64,000 nt of DNA from Maritalea mediterranea (GCF_021568695.1 NZ_JAKGTI010000001.1:496001-560000); one strand, 5' to 3'. Positions 17,561-26,930 are shown, counted from the stretch's first letter. Notes: a model not told the origin generated them from the letters alone. Translations and numbers: made by a program.

Positions 17561-18599
17561 TTTTATGCTCCGAAATGGCTTGGCCGTCTTGATCAAAAAG
17601 GTGCAGATCTTCTGGCTGGAACTGGCAGCCAATCTTTTCGCCGATCGCGGTGCGATCAATGCCGGGCACGCGCACCACAAAGGGTTTGTCCGCCCCGTGA
17701 TTGATGTAGAAAATCGTGTCAGACCCGAGGCGTTCGACCACATCGATCGTGCCCACCAGATGGGCATTCTTATCGGGCGCAGTCACTTTGATATGCTCGG
17801 GGCGAATGCCATAGGTTTGTGCCGATGGGTTGGTGAGCGCACTGGGCAGGTTGAGCGCGGGATCGTCATAGGCCACAAAGTTCATTTTGGGCGACCCCAA
17901 AAAGCCAGCAACAAACAGATTTGCCGGGTTGCTGTAGAGATCAAGCGGCGTGCCGACTTGCTCAACTTGGCCGGCATTCATCACCACAATACGGTCGGCC
18001 AGGGTCATAGCTTCCACTTGATCGTGGGTCACATAGACCATGGTAGTGCCTAGGCGGCGGTGCAGCTTGGCAATCTCAATCCGCATTTCAATGCGCAAGG
18101 CGGCATCAAGGTTGGACAAAGGTTCGTCAAACAGAAAGATTTGCGGGTCGCGTACTATCGCTCGCCCCATGGCCACGCGCTGACGTTGGCCACCCGAGAG
18201 CGCTCTTGGAAAACGATCCAGCAATTTATCCAACCCCAAAATGCCTGCGGCGTGGGATGTGCGTTCCTTCTTTTCCGCTGCGGCGCGTTTGCGCAATTCA
18301 AGGCTGAAGCCCAGATTGCGCTCTACATCCATATGCGGATAAAGCGCGTAGGATTGGAACACCATGGCGATATCGCGGTCGCGCGGCTCCAAATCATTGA
18401 CGCGGGTGTCGCCAAAAATCATGTCGCCAGCGCTCACGGGTTCAAGTCCGGCAATCATGCGCAGTAAAGTGGATTTGCCGCAGCCGGAGGGACCAACCAG
18501 AACGACGAACTCGCCTTTGTTGAACTCAAGTGAAATATCTTTGAGCACATGCACCGGCCCAAAGCGTTTATTGATGCTGTTTAGCGTAATCGCAGTCAT
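17553..18599 (-). CDS. Sugar ABC transporter ATP-binding protein (UgpC/MalK type)
   Basis: A 348-residue ATPase. ATG 18597-18599 gives the start MTAITLNSINKRFGPVHVLKDI. Walker A is GPSGCGKST, the Q-loop is in VFQSYALYPHMDV, the signature is LSGGQRQRVAMGRA, Walker B is IFLFDEPLSNLDA, and the H-loop is in YVTHDQVEAMTL. The C-terminal regulatory OB domain of the MalK class follows (GIRPEHIKV). It powers the two permeases directly upstream (2-base gap) and overlaps the cupin gene. The C-terminal domain could bind regulators, but no partner is visible. Confidence 0.95.
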   Translation of the reverse strand: MTAITLNSINKRFGPVHVLKDISLEFNKGEFVVLVGPSGCGKSTLLRMIAGLEPVSAGDMIFGDTRVNDLEPRDRDIAMVFQSYALYPHMDVERNLGFSLELRKRAAAEKKERTSHAAGILGLDKLLDRFPRALSGGQRQRVAMGRAIVRDPQIFLFDEPLSNLDAALRIEMRIEIAKLHRRLGTTMVYVTHDQVEAMTLADRIVVMNAGQVEQVGTPLDLYSNPANLFVAGFLGSPKMNFVAYDDPALNLPSALTNPSAQTYGIRPEHIKVTAPDKNAHLVGTIDVVERLGSDTIFYINHGADKPFVVRVPGIDRTAIGEKIGCQFQPEDLHLFDQDGQAISEHKNG

Positions 18600-18601
18600 A
18601 A

Positions 18602-19438
18602 TCAGCCTTTCACAGCGCCTGCGGTCAAACCTTTGACCAGGAACCGCTGGATAAGAATAAAGAACAAGCAGCTTGGGATTAGGGCGAGGGTGCCGGCGGC
18701 CATCATCTGCCCCCAATCCACTGCAAATTTCGATACGAAGGTTTTAAGGCCCACGGGGAACGTCATCTTGTCATCGGAGTTGATGAGCATCAGGGCAAAG
18801 AGCAGTTCACTCCATGCGGCCGTGAAGATGAAGCCCAAGGTGGCGGCTAGCCCCGGCAAAGTGAGCGGGAAGATCACCTTGCGCAGCGCGGTGAAACGGG
18901 TGCAGCCGTCAATCATCGCCGCTTCTTCCAGATCTTTGGGAATCCCGTCGAAAAAGCCCTGCATCAAGAAGGTGGCAAACGGCACGTTGAACGCGGTATA
19001 GACAATGATCAGTCCGGTAAGACTGTCCAGCAGGCGCAGCCCGGCCATGATCTTGTAGATCGGCGCAATGATCATCAGCAGAGGGAACATCTGAGTGATC
19101 AGCATCAGCGCAATGATGATTGCCTTGCCGCGAAAGTGAAAGCGGGAGAAGGCATAACCCGCTGCCGTTGCCACCAATGTGGTAAAAAAGGCAGTGCCTA
19201 AACTCACAATCATGGAGTTTTTGAAATAAACCAGAAAGTCCGTCAAAAACAGCACGGAGACAAAATTGTCCAGCGTGAAGGTGGAGGGCCAGATTTGAGT
19301 GCCTTCGGTATAAATCAGCCGATCAGGCGTCACCGCGATTTTGATCAACCAATAGATCGGGAACAGGGCGAACAGCACATAGAGCGCGATGGCCAAGTAG
19401 CGCAATGTGGCGCCAAGGGGGAACGCAGTTTTTTGCAT
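18602..19438 (-). CDS. Carbohydrate ABC transporter permease (MalG type)
   Basis: A 278-residue inner-membrane protein with six predicted helices (first at about 13-35). The EAA loop reads DLEEAAMIDGCTRFTALRKVIFPLTLPGLAATLGF, which docks on the ATPase. The C-terminus is GLTAGAVKG, usual for MalG-like subunits. It lies 2 bases before the ATPase start and 2 bases after the partner permease stop. From its operon it imports an alpha-mannoside or manno-oligosaccharide; that substrate is inferred from context only. Confidence 0.95.
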   Translation of the reverse strand: MQKTAFPLGATLRYLAIALYVLFALFPIYWLIKIAVTPDRLIYTEGTQIWPSTFTLDNFVSVLFLTDFLVYFKNSMIVSLGTAFFTTLVATAAGYAFSRFHFRGKAIIIALMLITQMFPLLMIIAPIYKIMAGLRLLDSLTGLIIVYTAFNVPFATFLMQGFFDGIPKDLEEAAMIDGCTRFTALRKVIFPLTLPGLAATLGFIFTAAWSELLFALMLINSDDKMTFPVGLKTFVSKFAVDWGQMMAAGTLALIPSCLFFILIQRFLVKGLTAGAVKG

Positions 19439-19440
19439 GA

Positions 19441-20373
19441 TTATATCCCCTTCACCAAATGTTTGCGCATTTTCAAAATCAGCATGGCGTAGGCCAGCAA
19501 CAGCACCAGCAAGGCAATCGCAAGGGTGGAGGCATAGCCGAAATCAAGCCGACGGAATGCGGTGGTGAAAATATAAGATGAGATGATGTGCGTTGAGTTG
19601 GCAGGCCCGCCGCCGGTCATGATGTAAATCAGGTCCGCGAAGTTGGCGATCCAGATGGTGCGCAACATCACGGTGATGGCGATGGTTGGTGCCAGAAACG
19701 GCACAGTAATCTTGATAAAGCTCTGCCATAGGCTTGCGCCATCAATCGCGGCGGCTTCATAAAGATCGCGTGGGATGGATTGCAAGGCGGCCAGCAATGT
19801 GATGGCGAAAAACGGGATGCCAAACCAGATGTTGGCCACAATTGGTCCCCAGAGTGCCAGGTCAGGGTTGGCCAGAATGTTTTGCGGCTTCTCCATGATG
19901 CCCATTGCGGCCAGCCAGTGGGGAATGGGGCCGATGATCGGGTTGAACAGCCACGCCCAGTTCAAGCCAGATAGAAAGGCCGGCACCGCCCACGGCAGAA
20001 ACACCAGACCTTGCACCAAACCGCGCCCGGCAAAGGGCTTGTTCAGCAAAAGGGCGAGACCCAAGCCTAAGAAAAACTGGAAGAATAGAGAACCCAAAGT
20101 CCACCAGAAGGTGTTGGTCAAGGCTTTCCAGAACAGGCGGTCCGCCCACAATTTCTCGAAGTTCGCCAAGCCAACCCAGCCGGTTGTAAACGGATCCAAT
20201 AGGTCAATGGCCTGAAAGGCATAGGAGACGCCGACGACGAGCGGTACCAGCATCACCAGCGCGATCAGGATGATGGCGGGTGACAGATAGAGATAGGGCT
20301 CGATCAGCCATTGAAATCTTTTGAGGGGTCTCCCCCGGCCATTGCCGGAGGAGGATGTTTGCGCCATGGTCAT
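19441..20373 (-). CDS. Carbohydrate ABC transporter permease (MalF type)
   Basis: About 310 residues with six helices. It has a short basic N-terminus (GRGRPLKRFQWLIEPYLYLSPA) and the EAA loop PRDLYEAAAIDGASLWQSFIKITVPFLAPTIAIT. The start is taken as ATG 20371-20373, which overlaps the receptor stop codon in an ATGA arrangement; ATG 20365-20367 is an alternative. It forms the heterodimeric channel with the MalG-type subunit that follows. Confidence 0.94.
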   Translation of the reverse strand: MTMAQTSSSGNGRGRPLKRFQWLIEPYLYLSPAIILIALVMLVPLVVGVSYAFQAIDLLDPFTTGWVGLANFEKLWADRLFWKALTNTFWWTLGSLFFQFFLGLGLALLLNKPFAGRGLVQGLVFLPWAVPAFLSGLNWAWLFNPIIGPIPHWLAAMGIMEKPQNILANPDLALWGPIVANIWFGIPFFAITLLAALQSIPRDLYEAAAIDGASLWQSFIKITVPFLAPTIAITVMLRTIWIANFADLIYIMTGGGPANSTHIISSYIFTTAFRRLDFGYASTLAIALLVLLLAYAMLILKMRKHLVKGI

Positions 20374-21641
20374 TGTGCGGCTTTCCACGCTTGATATTCA
20401 TTGGTGAGGAATTCAGCCCACTCATTGGCCAAATCTTCAGCTGAACGTTGACCGAGCAAAGCTTCTTGGCTTGAAGCTGTTGCCAACTCTTTGAACACGC
20501 CGAATTTCTTCAAATAAACAGGCATGATGGTCGGGATATATTCTTCCCCATTCAGCGTATCGAACCAGCCCTTATATTGTGGCGTGGAGAAGTGAGAGTC
20601 TTCTTCCGCACCCTCGTGGATCGGGATAACCCCGACCTGTTTGGTCCAGGTTAAATTCGCTTCAGGTGAAGAAAGGTGCTGCACAAGTGCAACCGCTTCG
20701 TTCTGATGCTCTGTGGTGTTAAACACAGACCAGCCCGCAAAGCCGATGGTGGGGAAGGCTTTGCCAGAAGGGCCAACAGGCATTGGCGTCACAGCAAAAT
20801 CTTCAGGGTCCATGCGCTCAGCAACGGAGATCAACGCATCTGGATCTTGGTCCAAGAAGGCGCAGGTGCCGGAATAAAAGCCTGCAACGATTTCGTTGAA
20901 GCCCCAGTTCACGCTGGCATAAGGCGCATACTCGTTCTGATACATATCAATGAGGAACTGCAACCCTTCAATTGAACCGGGCTCATTGATGCGGCTCTGG
21001 CCATCTTCGGTGAAGAACTCGTTGGAGCCATTCATGGTGGCCGCATACATGATCCAGGCGTTCAAACCGCCGCCGCCACCGCGCAAGCAATAGCCATATT
21101 TACCGTCAAGCGCGGAGACCTTGCGTGAGGCTTCCATGAACTCTTCCATGGTGTGGGGTGGCTCATCTACGCCTGCTTCAGCCAACAATTTCTTGTTGTA
21201 GAACATGGCGCGGAGATAGAAGCCGTATGGAATGGTGTAGGCTTCGTTTTCAGCCAAACGAGCCATATCCAGCGTTTTTTGAGCAAGTGTGTCGCCATGT
21301 TCCCAATTGGCAATGGTGTCTTCCAGGCTGAGCAACATATCGTTGCCAGCATAGAGCGCCAGCCACGCATCCGGCATTTCCACCACGTCTGGAATTTCGC
21401 CGCCTGCAACCATGGTGGAGAGTTTTTCAAATGCTTCGCCCCAAGGCAAAGAGATGATTTCCACATCTACATCGGGGTTGTTGGCTTCATATTCAGAAAC
21501 CAAATTGTTGAGTGTCTCTGTCCGCGCTGGGCTGGTGATCACCTCTACAAGTTTCAGTTTTGTTTCGGCCCATGCGGTTCCGGCAGACAAGGTGGCTGCA
21601 AGAATGGCGCTTGTGGCCACTGTACGGAATAAGTGTTTCAC
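20370..21641 (-). CDS. Sugar ABC transporter substrate-binding protein
   Basis: A 423-residue periplasmic receptor of SBP family 1. The signal peptide (1-25) ends at TAWAETK. The mature protein starts LKLVEVITSPARTETLNNLVSEYEANNPDVDVEI and has the family pattern VSALDGKYGYCLRGGGGGLNAW. The start is a GTG with a strong GGGAGG site. It is the first gene of the mannoside operon, and the stop overlaps the first permease. A GC-rich leader hairpin (21662-21681) precedes the gene. The ligand is predicted to be a mannoside from the linked enzymes. Confidence 0.95.
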   Translation of the reverse strand: MKHLFRTVATSAILAATLSAGTAWAETKLKLVEVITSPARTETLNNLVSEYEANNPDVDVEIISLPWGEAFEKLSTMVAGGEIPDVVEMPDAWLALYAGNDMLLSLEDTIANWEHGDTLAQKTLDMARLAENEAYTIPYGFYLRAMFYNKKLLAEAGVDEPPHTMEEFMEASRKVSALDGKYGYCLRGGGGGLNAWIMYAATMNGSNEFFTEDGQSRINEPGSIEGLQFLIDMYQNEYAPYASVNWGFNEIVAGFYSGTCAFLDQDPDALISVAERMDPEDFAVTPMPVGPSGKAFPTIGFAGWSVFNTTEHQNEAVALVQHLSSPEANLTWTKQVGVIPIHEGAEEDSHFSTPQYKGWFDTLNGEEYIPTIMPVYLKKFGVFKELATASSQEALLGQRSAEDLANEWAEFLTNEYQAWKAAQ

Positions 21642-21722
21642 TATTTTCCTCCCTTTAAATTGCGCCGCGCATTTGCGGCGCTTCCCATCCGGTCGAAACC
21701 GGAAACTTGTTCAAAGATAAAA

Positions 21723-21751
21723 CGTTATACTTTCGTGATACATCGTTGTAC
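21723..21751. promoter_or_regulatory. Tandem CGTnnTAC repeats upstream of the mannoside operon
   Basis: CGTTATAC (21723-21730), CGTGATAC (21734-21741) and CGTTGTAC (21744-21751) lie 10-11 bases apart, one helical turn, in the promoter region of the operon. The right part also forms a TACA-N4-TGTA dyad. They could be binding sites for the flanking LacI or GntR regulator; which one is unknown. Confidence 0.45.
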
Positions 21752-21797
21752 TTAGTGCTTTTTTAAAAAAAACAGCTGGGGCTGCTTCTTGTAAAAG

Positions 21798-22544
21798 CTA
21801 ACTCAAAAGCTCCTTTGTTTGCTGTTCGGTGCTGTCGAGAATTTCTTCCATGGCCGCCACGGCCGCAGCGGCATCGCCCGCGATTACGGCCTCTGCCAAG
21901 GGCTTGTGCAGCGGGATAGATGGCAAACCGTAACTATCGTCCATAAAGGGTTCGATATAATGTTGGTGAAAGGCGCCATGGACCTGTTCGATCAATTGGG
22001 CAAACAGCGGATTGCCTGAAGCGGCATAGATGGCACGATGAAAATTGGCGTCCGCCTGCCGCCAGGGCAGGCCCTTATCCACCACGTCGAACAGGGTGTC
22101 GAGCGCGGATTGAATGGCCTCATGATCCTTCTTGCTGGCATGAAGCGCGGCGAGGTGCACCACTTCTTTTTCCAATGCGCGGCGCACTTGCTGGGTCCGC
22201 AACAGGCCCTCCGCCTCAAATTGAAGCACCACGGGCACATGCACTGAGTTTGGCACAATATCCATGGCCAAAATGGTGCCCGCGCTGGTCCGCCGTTCCA
22301 CAATGCCAAGATTTTCCCAAACCTTGAGCGCTTCGCGCACGGTGGATCGACCAACCTGCAATCGTGACGCCAGTTCAGTTTCGGTTGGCAGCTTATCGCC
22401 TTCTTTCAGGCCGGCGTGCTCAATCATTACGGCCAGAGCTTCCAGCACTTCCACATCGCGTGTGCGCCGCTTGATCGGACGCAAATATTGCGAGGCGGTG
22501 CCCGATGCGGCGCTTGCACTTGTGGATTTAGACTGCGAAGCCAT
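21798..22544 (-). CDS. GntR family regulator, FadR/FCD subfamily
   Basis: A 248-residue regulator. ATG 22542-22544 is chosen for its AAAGG site; the open frame runs further upstream. The winged helix has KLPTETELASRLQVGRSTVREALKVWENLGIVERRTSAGTIL (about 60-105). A helical FCD ligand domain follows (VRRALEKEVVHLAALHA, then ANFHRAIYAASGNPLFAQLIEQVHGAFHQHY) with His and Asp residues typical of a metal and carboxylate site. It is transcribed in the same direction as the mannoside operon and sits directly upstream of its promoter. A perfect palindrome in its own leader suggests autoregulation. Confidence 0.92.
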   Translation of the reverse strand: MASQSKSTSASAASGTASQYLRPIKRRTRDVEVLEALAVMIEHAGLKEGDKLPTETELASRLQVGRSTVREALKVWENLGIVERRTSAGTILAMDIVPNSVHVPVVLQFEAEGLLRTQQVRRALEKEVVHLAALHASKKDHEAIQSALDTLFDVVDKGLPWRQADANFHRAIYAASGNPLFAQLIEQVHGAFHQHYIEPFMDDSYGLPSIPLHKPLAEAVIAGDAAAAVAAMEEILDSTEQQTKELLS

Positions 22545-22566
22545 GATTAGCCTTTGATTGTTTATG

Positions 22567-22583
22567 TGTTTGTCCGACAAACA
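22567..22583. promoter_or_regulatory. Probable GntR (FadR-type) operator
   Basis: TGTTTGTC-C-GACAAACA is a perfect 17-base palindrome 22 bases upstream of the regulator start codon. Its core TTGTCCGACAA resembles known operators of FadR-subfamily regulators. This predicts repression of its own gene. Confidence 0.65.
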
Positions 22584-22731
22584 AGCATAGTCCAAGAAAG
22601 CTGTCAAGCGGTCAAACGCGAATATTGCGGAAGCGAAAACCGACAACAATTGTTGGTGCGGCTTGGCTCGAACTCATCCGGGCGCTAGGAGTGCCACAAA
22701 CAAGCTATGCAAATCATGTTGATGTTTCAGA

Positions 22732-25440
22732 CTAGGCGGTTTCCTCAAGGGGAAGCGTGACGTAAAAGGTTGTGCCTTCATTGTCGTTCGAATGAAAGCC
22801 AATCTCTCCTTTCATCGCGTCTACAAGTTCCTTGGAGATATAAAGCCCCAACCCGGCGCCGCTCTGGGCGCGGGTCGTCGAGCTATCAGCTTGCGAAAAG
22901 CGTGAAAAGATCTTGGATCGGAACGCTTCTGGAATACCATTGCCATTGTCCTGAATGGAGATTTTGGCGACACCTTCGAGTTTTTCGACCCTTATCCGGA
23001 CTTCCCCGGGATCAGCCGAAAATTTTGAAGCGTTCGAAATCAGGTTGGTAATCACCTGCATCAAGCGCCCTTCATCCACATTCAAGCTAAGGCGCGGTTC
23101 GCAATATTCGATGGCAAGTGTTGTTCGATGCTGATCGGCGTAGGCCGCGTTTAGAGCAACAGACTGCTGGATGAGCGTTTCCAAGTCGACCTTCTTTGGG
23201 TGGAGCACCAAATTGCCGGACATGATGCCATTAATATCGAGCAAATCGTCCACCAGGTGGATCAGGCGATTACAGTTGGCGTTGGCGATGGATGCCAGCT
23301 CTTGCGCTTGTCGCGGCAGGTCAGCAATGACGCCACCATGCAGAATACCTATAGCCCCTTTGATGGAGGTCAGAGGTGTCCGCAACTCGTGGCTCACCGT
23401 TGCAACAAATTCGGTTTTGAGCCGATCGAGCTGGCGCATTTCTGTGATATCTTGCAAAGTACCGATAACGGTTGCGGGGCGGCCCTGCTCTGACAACACT
23501 TCAACATGCTGCAAAATGTCCTTTTCTCTGCCCTCACGACAATTGACGGTGTGACTAAAGCTGATGGGCCCTTCCTTTAATTTTTCAAGGCGCAGATTTT
23601 GTTGAACCATCTTGCGTTCATTTTCAGGCACGAGATCAACAGTAAAGTCGAGGCCGTGACCTGTTGGGATGTCCTCAAGATCTAGAATGTCCAGCACTTC
23701 GGATGAACACCAGATTTTTTCGCCTGACAAATCATATTCCCAACTACCGATCCGGGCGATTTTTTGTGCCTGCTGCAACCGGCGTCGACTTTGTTCCAAC
23801 TCGCTTGTACGGGCGTCTACAAGTTGATTGAGGCGCTCGTGCCTGCCGCTTAAAACAAGCACAAATATGCCAACAATTGTGGTGAAAAGCAGCCCGGCAA
23901 ACATGATGATAAATGAGTTTTGATATTGCCACGCGCGGGCCAGAAACTCTCGGCTAGGAACGATTTCTGCAACCCATCTCCGCGTTCCGAACTCAATAGG
24001 GTAGCTCTGCGTCATATCGATTTTTTGACCAAAGGGGCCATTGTCGTCAAGCCAACGCACGCCCTCAGCTTCTGATCGATTGGCATAAAGGAATTGTTCC
24101 GCTTCCGGCGCAGAGAGATCCTTCATGCTGAGTATAAAAGGCGATCCGTTGAACTCTGAAATGGCTGTTTGGGCAATGTCGCCAACTCGAAAAACGGCAA
24201 CCATAAAGCCCTTGATCTTTTCACGACGCCCTTCAACAGTCTCAGGGACCTCTCCGCCATGATAGATTGGCATGGTGGCCAGAGCACCATATTGGTTTTC
24301 ATTTTCCAAAATGAGGATAATGCGCTGGGTGGCAACCATCTCCCCGGTATCAATGGCCCGTTCAAATGCGGCGCGACGGACTGGGTTGAACCCTGCATCA
24401 AAACCTAAACCAATTTTGTTTGGTTCGAAGGGCTCTACATATTGAACCACCGCGTGGTCCGCACGATTTGCGGCCGGGATCATTTTTCCATCGGGTCCTG
24501 GCTCCACGATCATGAAGTTGTCAAATCCCTCGGCGCGCATCTTGGCTTCGAAAGCCGCGCGCTCATCCGCGCGCAAATATCGCATCCAGGTCAAGGCGGT
24601 CAGGCCTTGAGAATTGTCCAGAAAACGTTGGCTGAAATTTGAAAATGCTTCACTTGTAATATCGGTTTTGGTTGCCGCAAATCCTTCAAAATAATCCAGT
24701 ATTCTTGTGTGATTGGTGAAGGCCTCAGAAATGGCTGTGCCGGCCAGATCTGCCACCGATTGGAATTCAAGTTGCATGCGATGGCGCTGCCAGTTTACGC
24801 TCATCGCCACGACAAGAATGGTCAACGCAAATGCAGTCAGGATTGACCCGGAAACCGTTAACGCACGGCGGCGCCAATTGCCGTTCTTCCTTTGGCTCCA
24901 AACCGCCAAGATAGGGGCGGCCACCGCCACACCCGCCGCATCTCCTGCCCACCAAATTATGACATTCATGAGATACTCATCTGGCAGGAGTTTGTTCGAT
25001 TGCAACAAAACGGCTGAAGCCCAGATCGGATTAAGGAGGCATGATATCGCCCCGCCCCAAAGCAAAAACAGCAAAATGTTGCGTTCGTCGTTCAAAGGAT
25101 TGGGGAAACCAACGAACCGACGGACAGCCCATCCACCCACAAGTGCCTGCAAGGCGGCACCACAGCCGATCAAAATATAGCCGGTCAAAGATTCAAAATT
25201 GGCTGCTATTTGCCCGGCAGTAGGCTCGAAATTAACTAGAACGGAACCCAAAACAATGGCCGGCGCCATCCGGTTGCCCCAGTGCAATACGGCCATCAAT
25301 GCAAGACCGGAGGGGAGCCAGATCAGGGTGGCATGGCTTTCAGGCAAAGCCAACATTGTCCCGAACTTGCCAAGCAAACCATAAACGCTCGCTACCGCAA
25401 GCGTTTTAAACAAGAACTCCAACCAGCCTGGCTTTTTCAT
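22732..25440 (-). CDS. Hybrid-input sensor histidine kinase (MASE1-CHASE-PAS-HisKA-HATPase)
   Basis: A 902-residue membrane kinase. An N-terminal MASE1 multi-span sensor (about 1-200; LIWLPSGLALMAVLHWGN) and a TM helix near 210 come first. A periplasmic CHASE domain (about 230-500; GLTALTWMRYLRADERAAFEAKM) and another TM helix near 525 follow. Then come a PAS domain (about 575-665; ARIGSWEYDLSG), HisKA with H684 in ATVSHELRTPLTS, and HATPase with NLISNASKF and DNGNGIP. It ends there, without a receiver. No response regulator is adjacent, and the gene stands alone with 187 and 236 bases of flank. MASE1 plus CHASE in one protein is a large sensory input whose ligand is unknown. Confidence 0.93.
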   Translation of the reverse strand: MKKPGWLEFLFKTLAVASVYGLLGKFGTMLALPESHATLIWLPSGLALMAVLHWGNRMAPAIVLGSVLVNFEPTAGQIAANFESLTGYILIGCGAALQALVGGWAVRRFVGFPNPLNDERNILLFLLWGGAISCLLNPIWASAVLLQSNKLLPDEYLMNVIIWWAGDAAGVAVAAPILAVWSQRKNGNWRRRALTVSGSILTAFALTILVVAMSVNWQRHRMQLEFQSVADLAGTAISEAFTNHTRILDYFEGFAATKTDITSEAFSNFSQRFLDNSQGLTALTWMRYLRADERAAFEAKMRAEGFDNFMIVEPGPDGKMIPAANRADHAVVQYVEPFEPNKIGLGFDAGFNPVRRAAFERAIDTGEMVATQRIILILENENQYGALATMPIYHGGEVPETVEGRREKIKGFMVAVFRVGDIAQTAISEFNGSPFILSMKDLSAPEAEQFLYANRSEAEGVRWLDDNGPFGQKIDMTQSYPIEFGTRRWVAEIVPSREFLARAWQYQNSFIIMFAGLLFTTIVGIFVLVLSGRHERLNQLVDARTSELEQSRRRLQQAQKIARIGSWEYDLSGEKIWCSSEVLDILDLEDIPTGHGLDFTVDLVPENERKMVQQNLRLEKLKEGPISFSHTVNCREGREKDILQHVEVLSEQGRPATVIGTLQDITEMRQLDRLKTEFVATVSHELRTPLTSIKGAIGILHGGVIADLPRQAQELASIANANCNRLIHLVDDLLDINGIMSGNLVLHPKKVDLETLIQQSVALNAAYADQHRTTLAIEYCEPRLSLNVDEGRLMQVITNLISNASKFSADPGEVRIRVEKLEGVAKISIQDNGNGIPEAFRSKIFSRFSQADSSTTRAQSGAGLGLYISKELVDAMKGEIGFHSNDNEGTTFYVTLPLEETA

Positions 25441-25676
25441 CGCTTTGTACCTAGATTATTCTCATTCTCGCATCTTATCCGACGAACAATTAATGAAATG
25501 CGTAATCAAACAGCAGCATTTGCAGAATAGATGGGATTGTTCGCCGTTCCGTGCGGCTAGGTTAACGATTGCGTTTCAAGCGCTCATTTAGCGGCACGCG
25601 AAATGAGTTGCGGCAATTGGCACTTTCGGTACAGAAGATATATGGACTGGCTTTATTGGGGCGCGCCGATTAAATT

Positions 25677-26930
25677 ATGTCGATGAGTAAAACTCTCTTT
25701 GCCTTTTTCATGGTTCTGCTGGCTGGTCAGGGCATCTTTAATGCCAGCAGTGCCAATGCCACAAGCCCGACGCAATTGCGGGTGCTGACGTCGATGTCAG
25801 GGCGTGTGTTCGAGCCGTATGTTGAGAGTTTTGAGCGCGAAAACCCGGATATTGATGTGTTGGTGCTCAACAAGAACACAAACCATGCCCTTGGCGAAGT
25901 CGCATTGGGCAATGGGCGTGCTTTTGATATTTTCTGGGCGTCGTCACCAGAAGCGTTTGTTATGTTGGATGCGTTTGACCATCTGGCCCCCTATAAAGGT
26001 AAAAGATATCATGACTTTGCCCTTTCTGCAGTTGGGTGGAGCTGGAAGACTGATCGATTGACCAATGTGCCCAGCAGTTGGAACATGCTGCTCGAACCTC
26101 GCTTTGATGGACGGATCGGCATTGCTCGACCCTCCCGCTCCGGCACCACCCATCTGATTGTCGAGCAATTTCTGCAAGATCGCGGATGGGAGGATGGCTG
26201 GCAGTTTGTGCTTCAACTCAGTGCTAATTTTGCCACCATCACGTCGCGCAGCTTCGGGGTAATTGATGGCTTGAAGTCCGAACGATTTGATATTGGTCTC
26301 AATATTGATTTCCTCGCGATATCTGAAGAAGAATTGAGCTTTCAATATGGTCGCCCTGTTATGTTGGTGCCCGGCCGTATTGCCAAGCTCCGCGGCGGCG
26401 GAGCGCCCGACTTGGCGGAGCGATTTATTGATTTTGTACTCTCGCCCCGAGGACAGCAGATATTACTGAACCCAAATATCAATCGGGTGCCGATTGATCC
26501 GGAATTGCGCCAAACCTTATCTTACGAAAAATACCCCGCGCTCACAGCCGCCTTGCGCCTGAGCTGGGCCGCTTACGATCCGGAACTGGCCGCACGGCGA
26601 TACTGGATGGTGAACGAAATATTTGATCAATTCATCACCAACCAGTTTGGGCGCCGCCGTGCCATTTGGCGCGATATTCGCGATATCGAAGCGAACACCG
26701 ATCTGGCCCAGCGATACCGGTCCAAGATCGACCTGGCCAAAACCTATTTATTGACCATGCCGATCGAAGAGCATGAAGTGGACGTGATGCAGCCTAGCCC
26801 TATGCCCGGTCCCGGAACGCGCTATGCACCCATTACCGCGGAGCAAAAGAAGTTTCAGGTGCGTTGGCAGTCCCAAGCCGAGATGCTGCTGACTTTAGCA
26901 GAAAACGAACTGCGCGAGATCACACAATGA
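25677..26930 (+). CDS. PgtC-like periplasmic sensor/receptor protein
   Basis: A 417-residue exported protein with a signal peptide of about 28 residues. It belongs to the iron/phosphoglycerate-type binding-protein superfamily and resembles PgtC, the periplasmic partner of the PgtB kinase in Salmonella phosphoglycerate sensing. Landmarks are GRAFDIFWASSPEAFVMLD, GIARPSRSGTTHLIVEQFLQDRGWEDGW and FATITSRSFGVIDG. The same landmarks recur in the transport receptor at 30484. ATG 25677 and ATG 25683 are both possible, and neither has a clear ribosome site. Its stop overlaps the kinase start (ATGA), so receptor and kinase are translationally coupled, which supports a ligand-presenting role. Confidence 0.85.
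   Translation: MSMSKTLFAFFMVLLAGQGIFNASSANATSPTQLRVLTSMSGRVFEPYVESFERENPDIDVLVLNKNTNHALGEVALGNGRAFDIFWASSPEAFVMLDAFDHLAPYKGKRYHDFALSAVGWSWKTDRLTNVPSSWNMLLEPRFDGRIGIARPSRSGTTHLIVEQFLQDRGWEDGWQFVLQLSANFATITSRSFGVIDGLKSERFDIGLNIDFLAISEEELSFQYGRPVMLVPGRIAKLRGGGAPDLAERFIDFVLSPRGQQILLNPNINRVPIDPELRQTLSYEKYPALTAALRLSWAAYDPELAARRYWMVNEIFDQFITNQFGRRRAIWRDIRDIEANTDLAQRYRSKIDLAKTYLLTMPIEEHEVDVMQPSPMPGPGTRYAPITAEQKKFQVRWQSQAEMLLTLAENELREITQ

Noticed and set aside
25648-25668. TTGGCAC upstream of the PgtC-like gene as a second sigma54 promoter
   Set aside because: The sequence 10 bases after the GG is AC rather than GC, so the -12 element is missing.
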